Positions 1 through 6,838 of a stretch of DNA of 7,383 nucleotides are shown one piece after another. Position 1 is the first letter of the stretch. Every line of letters begins with the position of its first letter. Made by a program: the position numbers and the translations under genes. A model generated the notes under the pieces. That model was not told where the DNA came from, made no database searches, and saw nothing but the letters and a program-made list of their open reading frames with translations. This DNA comes from Alphaproteobacteria bacterium (lineage in GTDB: Bacteria > Pseudomonadota > Alphaproteobacteria > RUG11792): positions 1 through 7,383 of the forward strand of contig JAFSTL010000014.1 in the NCBI GenBank assembly GCA_017450545.1, in the 5' to 3' direction.

Positions 1-28
1 AACTGCTGTTTGTGGCTGCGGTGTTTGA
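1..28 (+). CDS. Possible C-terminal end of an A-type Fe-S carrier protein (ErpA/IscA family), partial
   Basis: Frame 2 reads T-A-V-C-G-C-G-V and stops with TGA at 26-28, three bases before the argS start. A CGCG motif close to the C-terminus is the hallmark of A-type iron-sulfur carriers (IscA, SufA, ErpA), where both cysteines bind the cluster. In several alphaproteobacteria an erpA/hesB-type gene lies just upstream of dgt and argS, which makes the reading plausible. The usual S-F-x-x tail after CGCG is absent, so the protein would end about three or four residues early. Only nine codons are visible; this is a tentative call. Confidence 0.4.
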
Positions 29-31
29 GCA

Positions 32-1774
32 ATGATTCAATCAATTCGTGAATGTATTTTGGGTGGTATAAAACCATTTTTAAATAATAATGTAAAAATA
101 AATTCTGAGGAAATTCTGGTTGATCAGCCGAAAGATAAAGTATTTGGAGATTTATACACCAACGTTGCTATGGTGTATGCAAAACGCCTGGGAGTAGCTT
201 CGAAGATACTCGCAGAGGCGATTTGCGAGGCATTACGGAAACATAAAGATGTAACCGAAATTTCGATAGCAGGAGCTGGTTTTATAAATTTTCGTTTGTG
301 TAGTGTGGCATGGCAAAAGGTAATACCAGAAATAATCGCAAAAAAAACGCAATATAGTTATACAAACATTTTCGATAATACATCGATAAATTTGGAATTT
401 GTTTCAGCAAATCCGACGGGACCTTTGCACACTGGACATGCCAGAAACGCTGTTTTTGGAAGTGTTGTTGCAAATTTGTTGGAACGGATTGGGTATAAAG
501 TTACAAAAGAGTTTTATATAAATGACCAAGGCAATCAAATAAAATTTTTGGCAAAGTCAGTATATTTACGTTACTGTGAGGTGCTTGGCAAATCAATTTC
601 TGAGAATGATTTTAAATCCGACATGTATTGCGGTGAATACATCAAAGATCTGGCGAAAGAATTAGCAAAAGAGCATGGAAATGAATTTCTGGACAAAGAA
701 GAGTCTGAATGGATAGATTTTTTCTGTAAATATTCCTTGAACAAAATGTTAGACAATATCAAGAAAGATTTGGCGCTTCTGGGCGTTGTTATGGATAAAT
801 ACTCCTCTGAAGCAGAATTGTGTAAACGTAATCTAGTTAGTGAGGCTTTGGAAATTTTGCGGAAGCATGGAGATATCTATGAAGGGGTATTGCCACGACC
901 AAAGGGAATTGCCGATGCGGATGACTGGGAAGAGCGACCACAAACTTTGTTTAAATCAACAAAATATGGCGATGATGTTGATAGAGCTATACGGAAATCA
1001 GACGGCACTTGGACGTATTTTGCTGGAGATTTAGCATATCACTTGGATAAGATACGTCGCGGGTATACGAAAATGATTGCGATTTTGGGAGCTGACCATA
1101 ACGGGTATGTAAAACGCTTGAAATCAGCTGTAAGTGCACTAAGTGATGGGAAAGCATCATTGGAAGTGCGATTGTATCAATTGGTAAATTTCTTGGAAAA
1201 CGGAAAGCCTGTCAGAATGTCGAAACGTGCCGGGACGTTCATAACATTGAAAGAAGTTGTGGAGCGTGTTGGTAAAGACGTCACGCGATATATGATGATT
1301 TCGAGACATCACGACGTTATGATAGATTTTGACTTTATCAAAGCTGTTGAGCAATCAATGGATAATCCGCTGTTCTATATACAATATGCGTACGCTCGTA
1401 TATGTTCAGTTTTTAGGCATTTTGAAGCGGAAAATGGCAAAATAAACGAAGCCGAACTCATGAATTGCGAAAAATCTATACTAACGGATGAGGCGGAGAT
1501 TGCGCTTATGAAGGCGTTGGTGTTTTGGAAAGAGCAAGTAAAATCAACAGCATTGGCAATAGAGCCACACAGGATACCTGTATATATGCAGGAAATAGCT
1601 GGACTTTTTCATTCACTTTGGAATAAGGGAAAAACGCGTACGACATTACGCTTTATAGATAGTTCGAATATGAGCGATACTATGGCGAGATTATCACTGT
1701 TAATGGCAACGAGAAATGTTTTGGACGATGGATTTGCTATAATGGGAATAACGCCGATGACTGAGATGAGGTAA
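32..1774 (+). CDS. argS: Arginyl-tRNA synthetase (ArgRS), class I
   Basis: This enzyme charges tRNA-Arg with arginine using ATP in the cytoplasm. The 580 residues match the family's usual length. The N-terminal additional domain that binds the tRNA D-loop occupies about residues 1-90. The Rossmann catalytic domain carries the class I HIGH signature as HTGH at 133-136, inside SANPTGPLHTGH. The KMSK-type loop is RMSKR at 395-399. The C-terminal DALR anticodon-binding helical domain runs from about 450 to 580 and ends in the typical 'RLSLLMATRNVLDDGFAIMG'-type helix. No frameshift or missing catalytic motif is visible. The ATG at 32 gives a normal N-terminus; it has only a weak upstream Shine-Dalgarno sequence and lies 3 nt after a probable upstream stop, which suggests translational coupling. 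The SPOR-domain gene follows 16 nt later. Confidence 0.97.
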   Translation: MIQSIRECILGGIKPFLNNNVKINSEEILVDQPKDKVFGDLYTNVAMVYAKRLGVASKILAEAICEALRKHKDVTEISIAGAGFINFRLCSVAWQKVIPEIIAKKTQYSYTNIFDNTSINLEFVSANPTGPLHTGHARNAVFGSVVANLLERIGYKVTKEFYINDQGNQIKFLAKSVYLRYCEVLGKSISENDFKSDMYCGEYIKDLAKELAKEHGNEFLDKEESEWIDFFCKYSLNKMLDNIKKDLALLGVVMDKYSSEAELCKRNLVSEALEILRKHGDIYEGVLPRPKGIADADDWEERPQTLFKSTKYGDDVDRAIRKSDGTWTYFAGDLAYHLDKIRRGYTKMIAILGADHNGYVKRLKSAVSALSDGKASLEVRLYQLVNFLENGKPVRMSKRAGTFITLKEVVERVGKDVTRYMMISRHHDVMIDFDFIKAVEQSMDNPLFYIQYAYARICSVFRHFEAENGKINEAELMNCEKSILTDEAEIALMKALVFWKEQVKSTALAIEPHRIPVYMQEIAGLFHSLWNKGKTRTTLRFIDSSNMSDTMARLSLLMATRNVLDDGFAIMGITPMTEMR

Positions 1775-1779
1775 TGCGT

Positions 1780-1784
1780 GGAGG
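1780..1784 (+). promoter_or_regulatory. Strong Shine-Dalgarno sequence of the SPOR-domain gene
   Basis: GGAGG lies six bases before the ATG at 1791. It is the best match to the 16S anti-Shine-Dalgarno sequence near any start in this window and fixes the start of the SPOR gene inside the short argS intergenic gap. Confidence 0.75.
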
Positions 1785-1790
1785 TGGCAT

Positions 1791-2801
1791 ATGAATGATA
1801 ATTTTAAGAGGAGAAACCCCGGAGACAATAGACAAAGATATTTGAGGTATGATGATGTTTTTATGTCATCGAAAGGAGCTAATAAGCAGAGAAACAGCAA
1901 ACCATCGTGGAACTCTTCCGAGGATAATGACTGGGATAACACCGCTGAGGATAGTAGAGCATACGAATATGACGAATACCAGGATGATCCTATAGAATAT
2001 GGGCCGGAAGAAGAGCCACAGGACCCACGGTATTTTTCTGGACGAAACAGCATAATAAACGAACGTATGGTACGTTATCAAAAACGCCGGTTACCTCCAT
2101 TACAACGCTATGCGCCTAATGAGCATAGAGATGCCTATGCGGAATTTAACCAATCATATTGGGATGATGAACGCAGGCAAACGCGCCACCAAAAGTTGTT
2201 GCCTCTTGGTGCTCTTTGGCAAAAATTCATAATAACATTTGCTTCCATTCTGTCTTTGGTGTGTATTTCTTGGCTGATATACAACTGGAACAGCAATAAA
2301 CCAAAACCAATGTATGAGGCAAATGGTATACCCGTTATTGAGCCTAGCCAGCCATCATTTAAGGTGCTGCCTGAAGCGCCTGGAGGAGCCGAGATATCAT
2401 ACAGAGACAAGTCGGTATACAGCCGAGTGGATGCAAATGCTGAGCTTAAGAAACGCGAAGAACGACTTCTGCCTCCGCAGGAAGAAACATTCTCAATTCC
2501 CGAGCGAACAAGCACGAACGAGAATGAAGTTGAAGAGTATTCCATCGTCACCGACAAATTGTATTTTATAAAGATATCTGCTGGAAAAGAACGTCAAGAA
2601 TTGATTAATGAAGCAAAGTTATATAAAAAGAAATACGCGAATCTGTTTGCAGGGAAAGAAGTTTTCGTCAAAAAAGTGAGCAATGCAAAGGGAAACACTC
2701 AACGAGCAATATTAGTTGGTTCGTTTACATCACAAGAAGAAGCAGTATCAGTAGCACATCAAATCGGAATACCTTGTTCTGTTATTTCTGTTCAGGAATA
2801 A
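1791..2801 (+). CDS. Membrane-anchored SPOR-domain protein (alphaproteobacterial argS-linked type)
   Basis: This is a predicted single-pass inner-membrane protein with a periplasmic peptidoglycan-binding SPOR domain. The 336 residues comprise a hydrophilic cytoplasmic part (1-140), rich in Arg/Asn at the start and strongly acidic at about 44-78; one membrane segment at about 144-166 (KFIITFASILSLVCISWLIY); a proline-rich linker at 179-215 with the family-like pattern GIPVIEPSQPSFKVLPEAPGG followed by DKSVYSR; and a C-terminal SPOR domain at about 254-336 with the closing repeat RAILVGSFTSQEEAVSVA. SPOR domains bind denuded glycan strands at division sites, so a role in septation or envelope maintenance is likely. 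In alphaproteobacteria this gene often sits between argS and nagZ; here it is 16 nt after argS, but nagZ and scpAB do not follow. The gene looks intact. Confidence 0.85.
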   Translation: MNDNFKRRNPGDNRQRYLRYDDVFMSSKGANKQRNSKPSWNSSEDNDWDNTAEDSRAYEYDEYQDDPIEYGPEEEPQDPRYFSGRNSIINERMVRYQKRRLPPLQRYAPNEHRDAYAEFNQSYWDDERRQTRHQKLLPLGALWQKFIITFASILSLVCISWLIYNWNSNKPKPMYEANGIPVIEPSQPSFKVLPEAPGGAEISYRDKSVYSRVDANAELKKREERLLPPQEETFSIPERTSTNENEVEEYSIVTDKLYFIKISAGKERQELINEAKLYKKKYANLFAGKEVFVKKVSNAKGNTQRAILVGSFTSQEEAVSVAHQIGIPCSVISVQE

Positions 2802-2806
2802 AAATA

Positions 2807-2836
2807 TTGAATTAGTGGCAAGATATACGGTATACT
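2807..2836 (+). promoter_or_regulatory. Predicted sigma70-type promoter of the USP-like gene
   Basis: A -35 box TTGAAT (2807-2812) and a -10 box TATACT (2831-2836) are separated by 18 bases. Transcription would start near 2843, giving a leader of about 25 nt before the ATG at 2868. The promoter lies just after the SPOR stop codon, so the USP-like gene and probably the antiporter can be transcribed independently of argS. The GGTATACT around the -10 box also occurs in the promoter predicted upstream of frr. This is read from the sequence only. Confidence 0.6.
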
Positions 2837-2867
2837 ATAACCAGGATTAGATGTATATGTAAAATAT

Positions 2868-4382
2868 ATGCAAATAAGAATTAAAGCGTTAACTATCACA
2901 ATGTTTGTTGCAATATCGGGAGCATGCGCAACAGAGGTTGCCTCATTGTTGAGAGAGAATAGTTACGAACACATAACAATATATGGAAGCATAATAGAGG
3001 GGTATAAGCAACATTTGTGGGAAATTAGACAAAATAACAAATCACCGATAGTTCAATTTGACAATCCGTATTATGCAGAAAGCGTTTATACCGTGATTAT
3101 ATCTGAAATATGTAAATGTTCTCTTGGGGATGAATTATATAAGGGGGGAGATAAATACGGTGAAGTTGAGATAATGGACTTTAAAGCAAGCGATGGATAC
3201 AAAGCAAAAGCAGAATATGACCGTTCGAATTTTAATTATTTGATTCTGATAAATGTTTTAAACGCATACAAAAGACAGATTGATAATAACCGGCTACAAA
3301 TTATAGATGATGAATTTGTTAAAAATGTTGCAAAAAAAATAGACCCGACTGTACCAGCCACAAGAAAGTCTGTTTTTGATGATGCAATCAATGATATTTT
3401 AACATATATGCATGAATTAGATTTATATAAATATATAATGCAAAAGGTATCTCCGAAACCAAAATTATTGACAATAAGGTATGTAGATGGTAAGCCAGAT
3501 GTACGATACGAGGAGAGCCCATTTAAAAACAAATGGAAAAATTGGCTGAACGCAAACAAGATAAAGTCAGAAACGAAATATGACAAGATGTGTGAGCATG
3601 CTTCCGATGAAAGCAGTTTGGCGAATAAGAATCGAAGTAAAGTAGCAAGCATGATAGAGTTATACAAAGATGAAGATGCAAATTTGATGAATGACAAAAA
3701 GACATTCCAAGGAACAGCTAGAGGAATTTACAATTTTGGGAATACGAGTTATTTCAGTGCAAGTATGCAACTTCTTTACGTTATAAAAGGGTTCCGAAAT
3801 CTTGTATACGATATTGCAAAAGAGCAACGAAAGAAATACGAAAGAATAAGTGAATACAACGAGCCAAAAGAGCTGGCGCTTGTGATAAACGATTTGTTTA
3901 ATATAATCGGCATAAACGTATCTAGAATTGGTGATGAAGATATATATAATCAACAACGAAAAGCATACAAACGGATGAAAGAAATACTCACTGAAAGAAA
4001 CAATGAAGACATAGAGAAAGATCCTGCAAAATTGATAAAAGACATAATGAAACACCTAGACAATGAGGCAAATGCTATTGGCATAAATATGAAAGAAAAA
4101 TTACATCTGCTCGTTACAGATGAGAAAGTATATACAGCCCAATCTCATTCGCTGCAAAATTATGACGACGTAATTGTGATGAACAAAATACCATGTCAAG
4201 CTGAAATCAACCTATCCATGCGATATTGTGAAGATGGTCGAATAGTAAAGATGCCAGAGGAAACAAAATATAAAATGTATTATAGGAATTGGTATGTCGC
4301 GGATGATGACAAGGTTGAAGTTTCGGATGAAGCAGAAAGTATGGACAACACATACATAATTAGGTATAAAAAATACAGATGA
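2868..4382 (+). CDS. Secreted USP-like (ubiquitin-specific protease, peptidase C19) protein, probable pseudoenzyme
   Basis: The 504-residue protein begins with a Sec-type signal peptide: MQIRIK, a hydrophobic core at about 7-18, and an A-C-A cleavage site after residue 21. Residues 22-280 form a charged, Lys/Tyr/Asn-rich region that I do not recognise. The rest follows the USP fold order. The Cys box is at 286-302 (GIYNFGNTSYFSASMQLL versus the family G-L-x-N-L-G-N-T-C-Y-M-N-x-x-L-Q-x-L). An 'LPxxLxixLKRF..DG'-like strand is at 441-457 (IPCQAEINLSMRYCEDG). The final block is at 475-500 (WYVADDDKVEVSDEA... then YIIRY). The nucleophile position is Ser294 (AGT), not Cys. The His-box GHY position is T-K-Y (466-468), so both Cys and His appear lost, while the Asp of W-Y-x-x-D-D is kept. 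It is therefore probably a ubiquitin- or ubiquitin-like-binding protein without protease activity. It has its own promoter upstream and a weak Shine-Dalgarno. The antiporter follows 22 nt later. The domain call is fairly firm; secretion and function are inferred. Confidence 0.7.
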   Translation: MQIRIKALTITMFVAISGACATEVASLLRENSYEHITIYGSIIEGYKQHLWEIRQNNKSPIVQFDNPYYAESVYTVIISEICKCSLGDELYKGGDKYGEVEIMDFKASDGYKAKAEYDRSNFNYLILINVLNAYKRQIDNNRLQIIDDEFVKNVAKKIDPTVPATRKSVFDDAINDILTYMHELDLYKYIMQKVSPKPKLLTIRYVDGKPDVRYEESPFKNKWKNWLNANKIKSETKYDKMCEHASDESSLANKNRSKVASMIELYKDEDANLMNDKKTFQGTARGIYNFGNTSYFSASMQLLYVIKGFRNLVYDIAKEQRKKYERISEYNEPKELALVINDLFNIIGINVSRIGDEDIYNQQRKAYKRMKEILTERNNEDIEKDPAKLIKDIMKHLDNEANAIGINMKEKLHLLVTDEKVYTAQSHSLQNYDDVIVMNKIPCQAEINLSMRYCEDGRIVKMPEETKYKMYYRNWYVADDDKVEVSDEAESMDNTYIIRYKKYR

Positions 4383-4404
4383 CAAGACCAAAAAGCGAAA
4401 CGCG

Positions 4405-5667
4405 ATGGGAAGCATAGAGTATGGTGTGTTGACATTTCCACTAGTTTTTGTGTTGCTGTCATTGGCTGTAATGCCCCTTATAGCTCCGAAATTTTGGCAG
4501 AAATGGGAAAATACCGCATTTGCGGTGATTTCTGTGATATCCATTTTGTCTTTGTATAGCATAATGCCTGAGGCTAATCATATTCTGAAAGAAACGTTGA
4601 TTGATGATTATTTGCCGTTTATAATAATGCTATTCACATTATATATTCTAAGTCATGGTATACATATACAAATACGTGCGGCTTCGCACACGGAGACAAC
4701 AATAATTTTCCTTGCCTGCAGCAGCCTATTTTCGTCGCTCATTGGAACGACTGGAGCGTCGATGCTATTTTTGCGCCCATTTCTTGAGATAAACAAAGAC
4801 AGACAGTATAAATCGCATTTAATCATATTTTTTATATTTCTAGTTTCGAATATTGGCGGATTACTGACTCCACTTGGTGATCCACCACTTCTATTGGGAT
4901 ATTTACATGGGATAGATTTTTTCTGGGAAATAAAACATCTTTTTGGATATTGGTTTATATATCTGGCAATTTGCCTCGGTATTTTATATGTTATAGACAA
5001 AATTGTGTTAAAAAAAGAAGCATTAGAGCATCACTTACGGGAGCGCAAATTTTCATTAGAAATCACAGGTTGGACGAATGTAACGTTGATATTGGTGACA
5101 GTAATTGTGTTAGCTATAGAAATAAATATATACATAAAAGATATAATTTTATTATTATTTTGTGGAATCTCATTATATGCAAGCCGTACAAAATCTGCAA
5201 AAATTGATTTTGCTCCGTTTGGAGAAGTAGCTCGCACATTCCTGGTAATATTTATTGTTATAGCTCCAGTATTGTTTATACTGAACACGAATTCTGATGA
5301 GATACATAAATATATAATTGATATGAGTAATGGAACTGATGGCTCAAAAATATACTTTTGGTTATGCTCATTAGCTTCTTCGTTTTTAGATAATGCTCCA
5401 TCATATTTGCTATTTTTCAACATGGCAGGAGGAAATCCACAGGAATTAATGTACGTTTACCCAAATGTCTTATCCGCAATATCGGTCAGCTCAGTTGTCA
5501 TGGGCGCAATGACATATATAGGAAATGCACCAAATATGATGGTAAAATCAATAGCTACTAAAAAAGGAATAAAGATGCCATCATTCATCGGATATATGCT
5601 GTGGTCATGCGTTGTAATATTGCCAATAAGCTATGTCGTATCATATATCATCGCAATGGGGAAATAG
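4405..5667 (+). CDS. Sodium:proton antiporter / citrate-transporter-like membrane protein (NhaD/ArsB/CitMHS superfamily)
   Basis: This is a 420-residue polytopic inner-membrane protein with about 11-12 hydrophobic segments spread from residue 8 to 417. It has the hallmark loops of the CitMHS_2-type 'sodium:proton antiporter' found in Rickettsiales and relatives: SNIGGLLTPLGDPPLLLG at 148-165, DNAPSYLLFFN at 329-339 and YIGNAPNMMVKSIA at 371-384. The two NAP turns in the two halves of the protein fit the inverted-repeat architecture of the ion transporter superfamily. The likely role is cation/proton exchange or carboxylate uptake; the substrate cannot be fixed from sequence. The ATG at 4405 gives a normal N-terminus starting just before the first membrane helix, but lacks a clear Shine-Dalgarno, so translation may depend on the USP-like gene ending 22 nt upstream. 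The gene looks intact and converges on IS1 debris 17 nt after its stop. Confidence 0.85.
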   Translation: MGSIEYGVLTFPLVFVLLSLAVMPLIAPKFWQKWENTAFAVISVISILSLYSIMPEANHILKETLIDDYLPFIIMLFTLYILSHGIHIQIRAASHTETTIIFLACSSLFSSLIGTTGASMLFLRPFLEINKDRQYKSHLIIFFIFLVSNIGGLLTPLGDPPLLLGYLHGIDFFWEIKHLFGYWFIYLAICLGILYVIDKIVLKKEALEHHLRERKFSLEITGWTNVTLILVTVIVLAIEINIYIKDIILLLFCGISLYASRTKSAKIDFAPFGEVARTFLVIFIVIAPVLFILNTNSDEIHKYIIDMSNGTDGSKIYFWLCSLASSFLDNAPSYLLFFNMAGGNPQELMYVYPNVLSAISVSSVVMGAMTYIGNAPNMMVKSIATKKGIKMPSFIGYMLWSCVVILPISYVVSYIIAMGK

Positions 5668-5684
5668 TTAAAAAAAAGGGAACT

Positions 5685-6344
5685 CTAACCTATAATTGAA
5701 TATAATAAGTCGTCATTAAACAGCAAAAGCAACGAGACAGAAATCTTATCCATTTCTTTTGAATAGCAACTTGTTCGTCAGTGAAACCGTGCGAGGCGTC
5801 TTCGTATAACCGAGTTTTTACTCTCAACTAAACAAGTTTCGGATTTGCTTATTACGTGCTTGTTAGATAATTTTATCTTCTGGTACGCAAAATTACCGTC
5901 GGTACATAATATATTTATCTTAAATTTTCGTTTAATTCTATAAGCAATCGTTCTATACGCAAGTAAATCACGCGCCTCTGTCACTTCAAAATCAAGGACA
6001 TTGTCCTAGAATTTTGTTTTGGTTTCGGTCAACAAAAACATATCTTATGTGTATAAGTGCGTCCATCTCTAGTATTTCTACGTTTTCGAGTTTTTTAGAT
6101 ACAGTTGCTTTTGCGATTAATTCTCCTAAAATTCTAGCATAATTTCTGATCCATTTTATTATTAATTGATTCGATACGCCCGTAAGGCGCTCCAGCGCCA
6201 TTATGCCGCCTCCCTCCAAATACACATTTAATACTCTCAATCGAGTGCTTGTACTATATTTTTATTGGCAATCAACTTTTACCTTTGGTAACTTTTTTTA
6301 CTTTTTCTTAATTGCTTTCATGCACAATACCTGCTTTTTACCAT
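5685..6344 (-). pseudogene. IS1-family transposase, broken (copy 1)
   Basis: Read on the minus strand from ATG (6344-6342) to TAG (5687-5685), this spans about 220 codons, the expected size of a single-ORF IS1-type transposase. The N-terminal zinc-ribbon part is eroded (MVKSRYCA then stop TGA, with further stops before 6240). The helix-turn-helix stretch (RLRVLNVYLEGGGIMALERL) and linker are readable. The catalytic domain keeps Asp in LEMDAL, Asp in CTDGNFAYQK, HVISKSE, and the Glu in VESKNS preceding IRRRLARF. One extra T near 5994 shifts the frame between 'NKILGQCP' and 'DFEVTEARDLLAY'. A nonsense TGA at 5780-5778 replaces an expected Arg codon (CGA to TGA) in RRRLARFH-x-RT. After it, CYSKEMDKISVSLLLLFNDDLLYSIIG continues in frame to the true end. 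It cannot make an active transposase. It shares a 30-base identical block with copy 2. Confidence 0.85.
6157..6186 (-). repeat. 30-base block identical to 6845-6874 (IS1 copy 1)
   Basis: These 30 bases (starting TATTATTAATTG, ending CGCCCGTAAG) match 6845-6874 exactly and in the same orientation. They encode the TGVSNQLII region of the IS1-type transposase. Homology continues beyond the block on the side toward the transposase start, at lower identity. Confidence 0.9.
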
Positions 6345-6389
6345 AAAAAACACAATTTTATTTCCAAAACGTGGGATGGGTGAAACCCC

Positions 6390-6403
6390 TCGCCTTTAGG
6401 CGA
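6390..6403 (+). repeat. Left-side hairpin of the IS200/IS605 remnant
   Basis: TCGCC-TTTA-GGCGA forms a five-base-pair stem and a four-base loop, preceded by ACCCC. Small imperfect palindromes of this kind are recognised by TnpA at IS200/IS605 ends. It lies just before the first recognisable tnpA codons, where the left end should be. Confidence 0.5.
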
Positions 6404-6407
6404 ACAC

Positions 6408-6776
6408 TTCAGTGTAATGTGAAGTATGACATACAAAAGAAGTTCATATAGTATTATATACAGTACATAGAAATATTGCCGAAAGGTGTGTAGAATTATA
6501 TCGATATAATCAGTTGAAATGTGAGCCCAGATCATGGTCGTATGCTAATTTCAGCTCCGGCACATCTATCTATATCCAAAATCGTGCAATATATAAAAGG
6601 AAAAAGTAACAGAAGATTACAAGCGGAATTCCAAGAATTAAAGAAGAGATATTGGAGGCAGCATCTGTTGGTACTTTGTTGAGTCATTTGTATAAATAAG
6701 TAAAAAAGAAGTGTAAACATATATAGAGGAAGAACAGAATTATAAAAAGGATTCATTCAAAATATCCGAATTCTGA
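6408..6776 (+). pseudogene. IS200/IS605-family transposase TnpA (Y1/HUH), degenerate
   Basis: The best stretch, 6518-6679, reads NVSPDHGRMLISAPAHLSIS then KIVQYIKGKSNRRLQAEFQ then ELKKRYWRQHLL. This closely follows the TnpA core ...SPDHVHML(I)S.P.HLS.SK.VQY.KGKSSR.LQ.EF.ELK.RYWG.HLW. The HUH metal-binding H-x-H is changed to H-G-R at the DHGR segment, so the active site is destroyed. Just upstream a TGA (6515-6517) replaces an expected Gly codon (IDIIS-stop-NVSPDH). The N-terminal part is scattered over other frames (VLYTVHRNIAERCVEL from 6451; FSVM-stop-S from 6408). The C-terminal part (ISKKEV-stop-TYIEEQNYKKDSFKISEF) lies one frame off and ends at TGA 6774-6776. At least three nonsense codons and two frameshifts rule out function. 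Confidence 0.8.
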
Positions 6777-6817
6777 GAGTTTACTCTTTTAATCCGCTTT
6801 CCAAGCGTGACATAGAA

Positions 6818-6838
6818 CTACCGGCTTCTAGCCGGTAG
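6818..6838 (+). repeat. Right-end hairpin of the IS200/IS605 remnant
   Basis: CTACCGGCT-TCT-AGCCGGTAG is a perfect nine-base-pair stem with a three-base loop, in a stretch far more GC-rich than its surroundings. Its position after the tnpA remnant and the trailing GGGCATC fit an IS200/IS605 right end. The stem remains perfect although tnpA is decayed. Confidence 0.7.

Noticed and set aside
1700..2081. Minus-strand open frames of 117 and 71 codons over the SPOR gene
   Set aside because: They are antisense to a clear coding region, with Ser/Tyr/Phe-rich composition typical of reverse-complement translation of an acidic, Arg-rich gene, and no motif.
2135..2571. 140-codon minus-strand frame and 85-codon plus-strand frame inside the SPOR gene
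   Set aside because: Both are shadows of the SPOR linker and domain; neither has a ribosome site or a recognisable product.
2868..2933. Lipoprotein signal (lipobox) in the USP-like protein
   Set aside because: The only Cys is preceded by S-G-A, lacking the Leu/Val/Ile expected at -3; the A-C-A site fits signal peptidase I better.
3236..4055. Minus-strand frames of 153, 60 and 131 codons over the USP-like gene
   Set aside because: They are hydrophobic shadow frames from the Lys/Asp/Tyr-rich plus-strand gene, with no promoter or homology signal.
4212..5423. Minus-strand frames of 115-130 codons over the antiporter
   Set aside because: The plus strand encodes a complete membrane protein with family motifs across this whole stretch.
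5668..5700. Possible rho-independent terminator between the antiporter and IS1 copy 1
   Set aside because: There is a run of eight or more A/T bases, but no adjacent GC-rich stem could be found on either strand.
6338..6756. Minus-strand frames of 65 and 74 codons between the IS1 copies
   Set aside because: They are antisense to the recognisable TnpA remnant and end hairpins; low-complexity Leu/Phe/Tyr composition.
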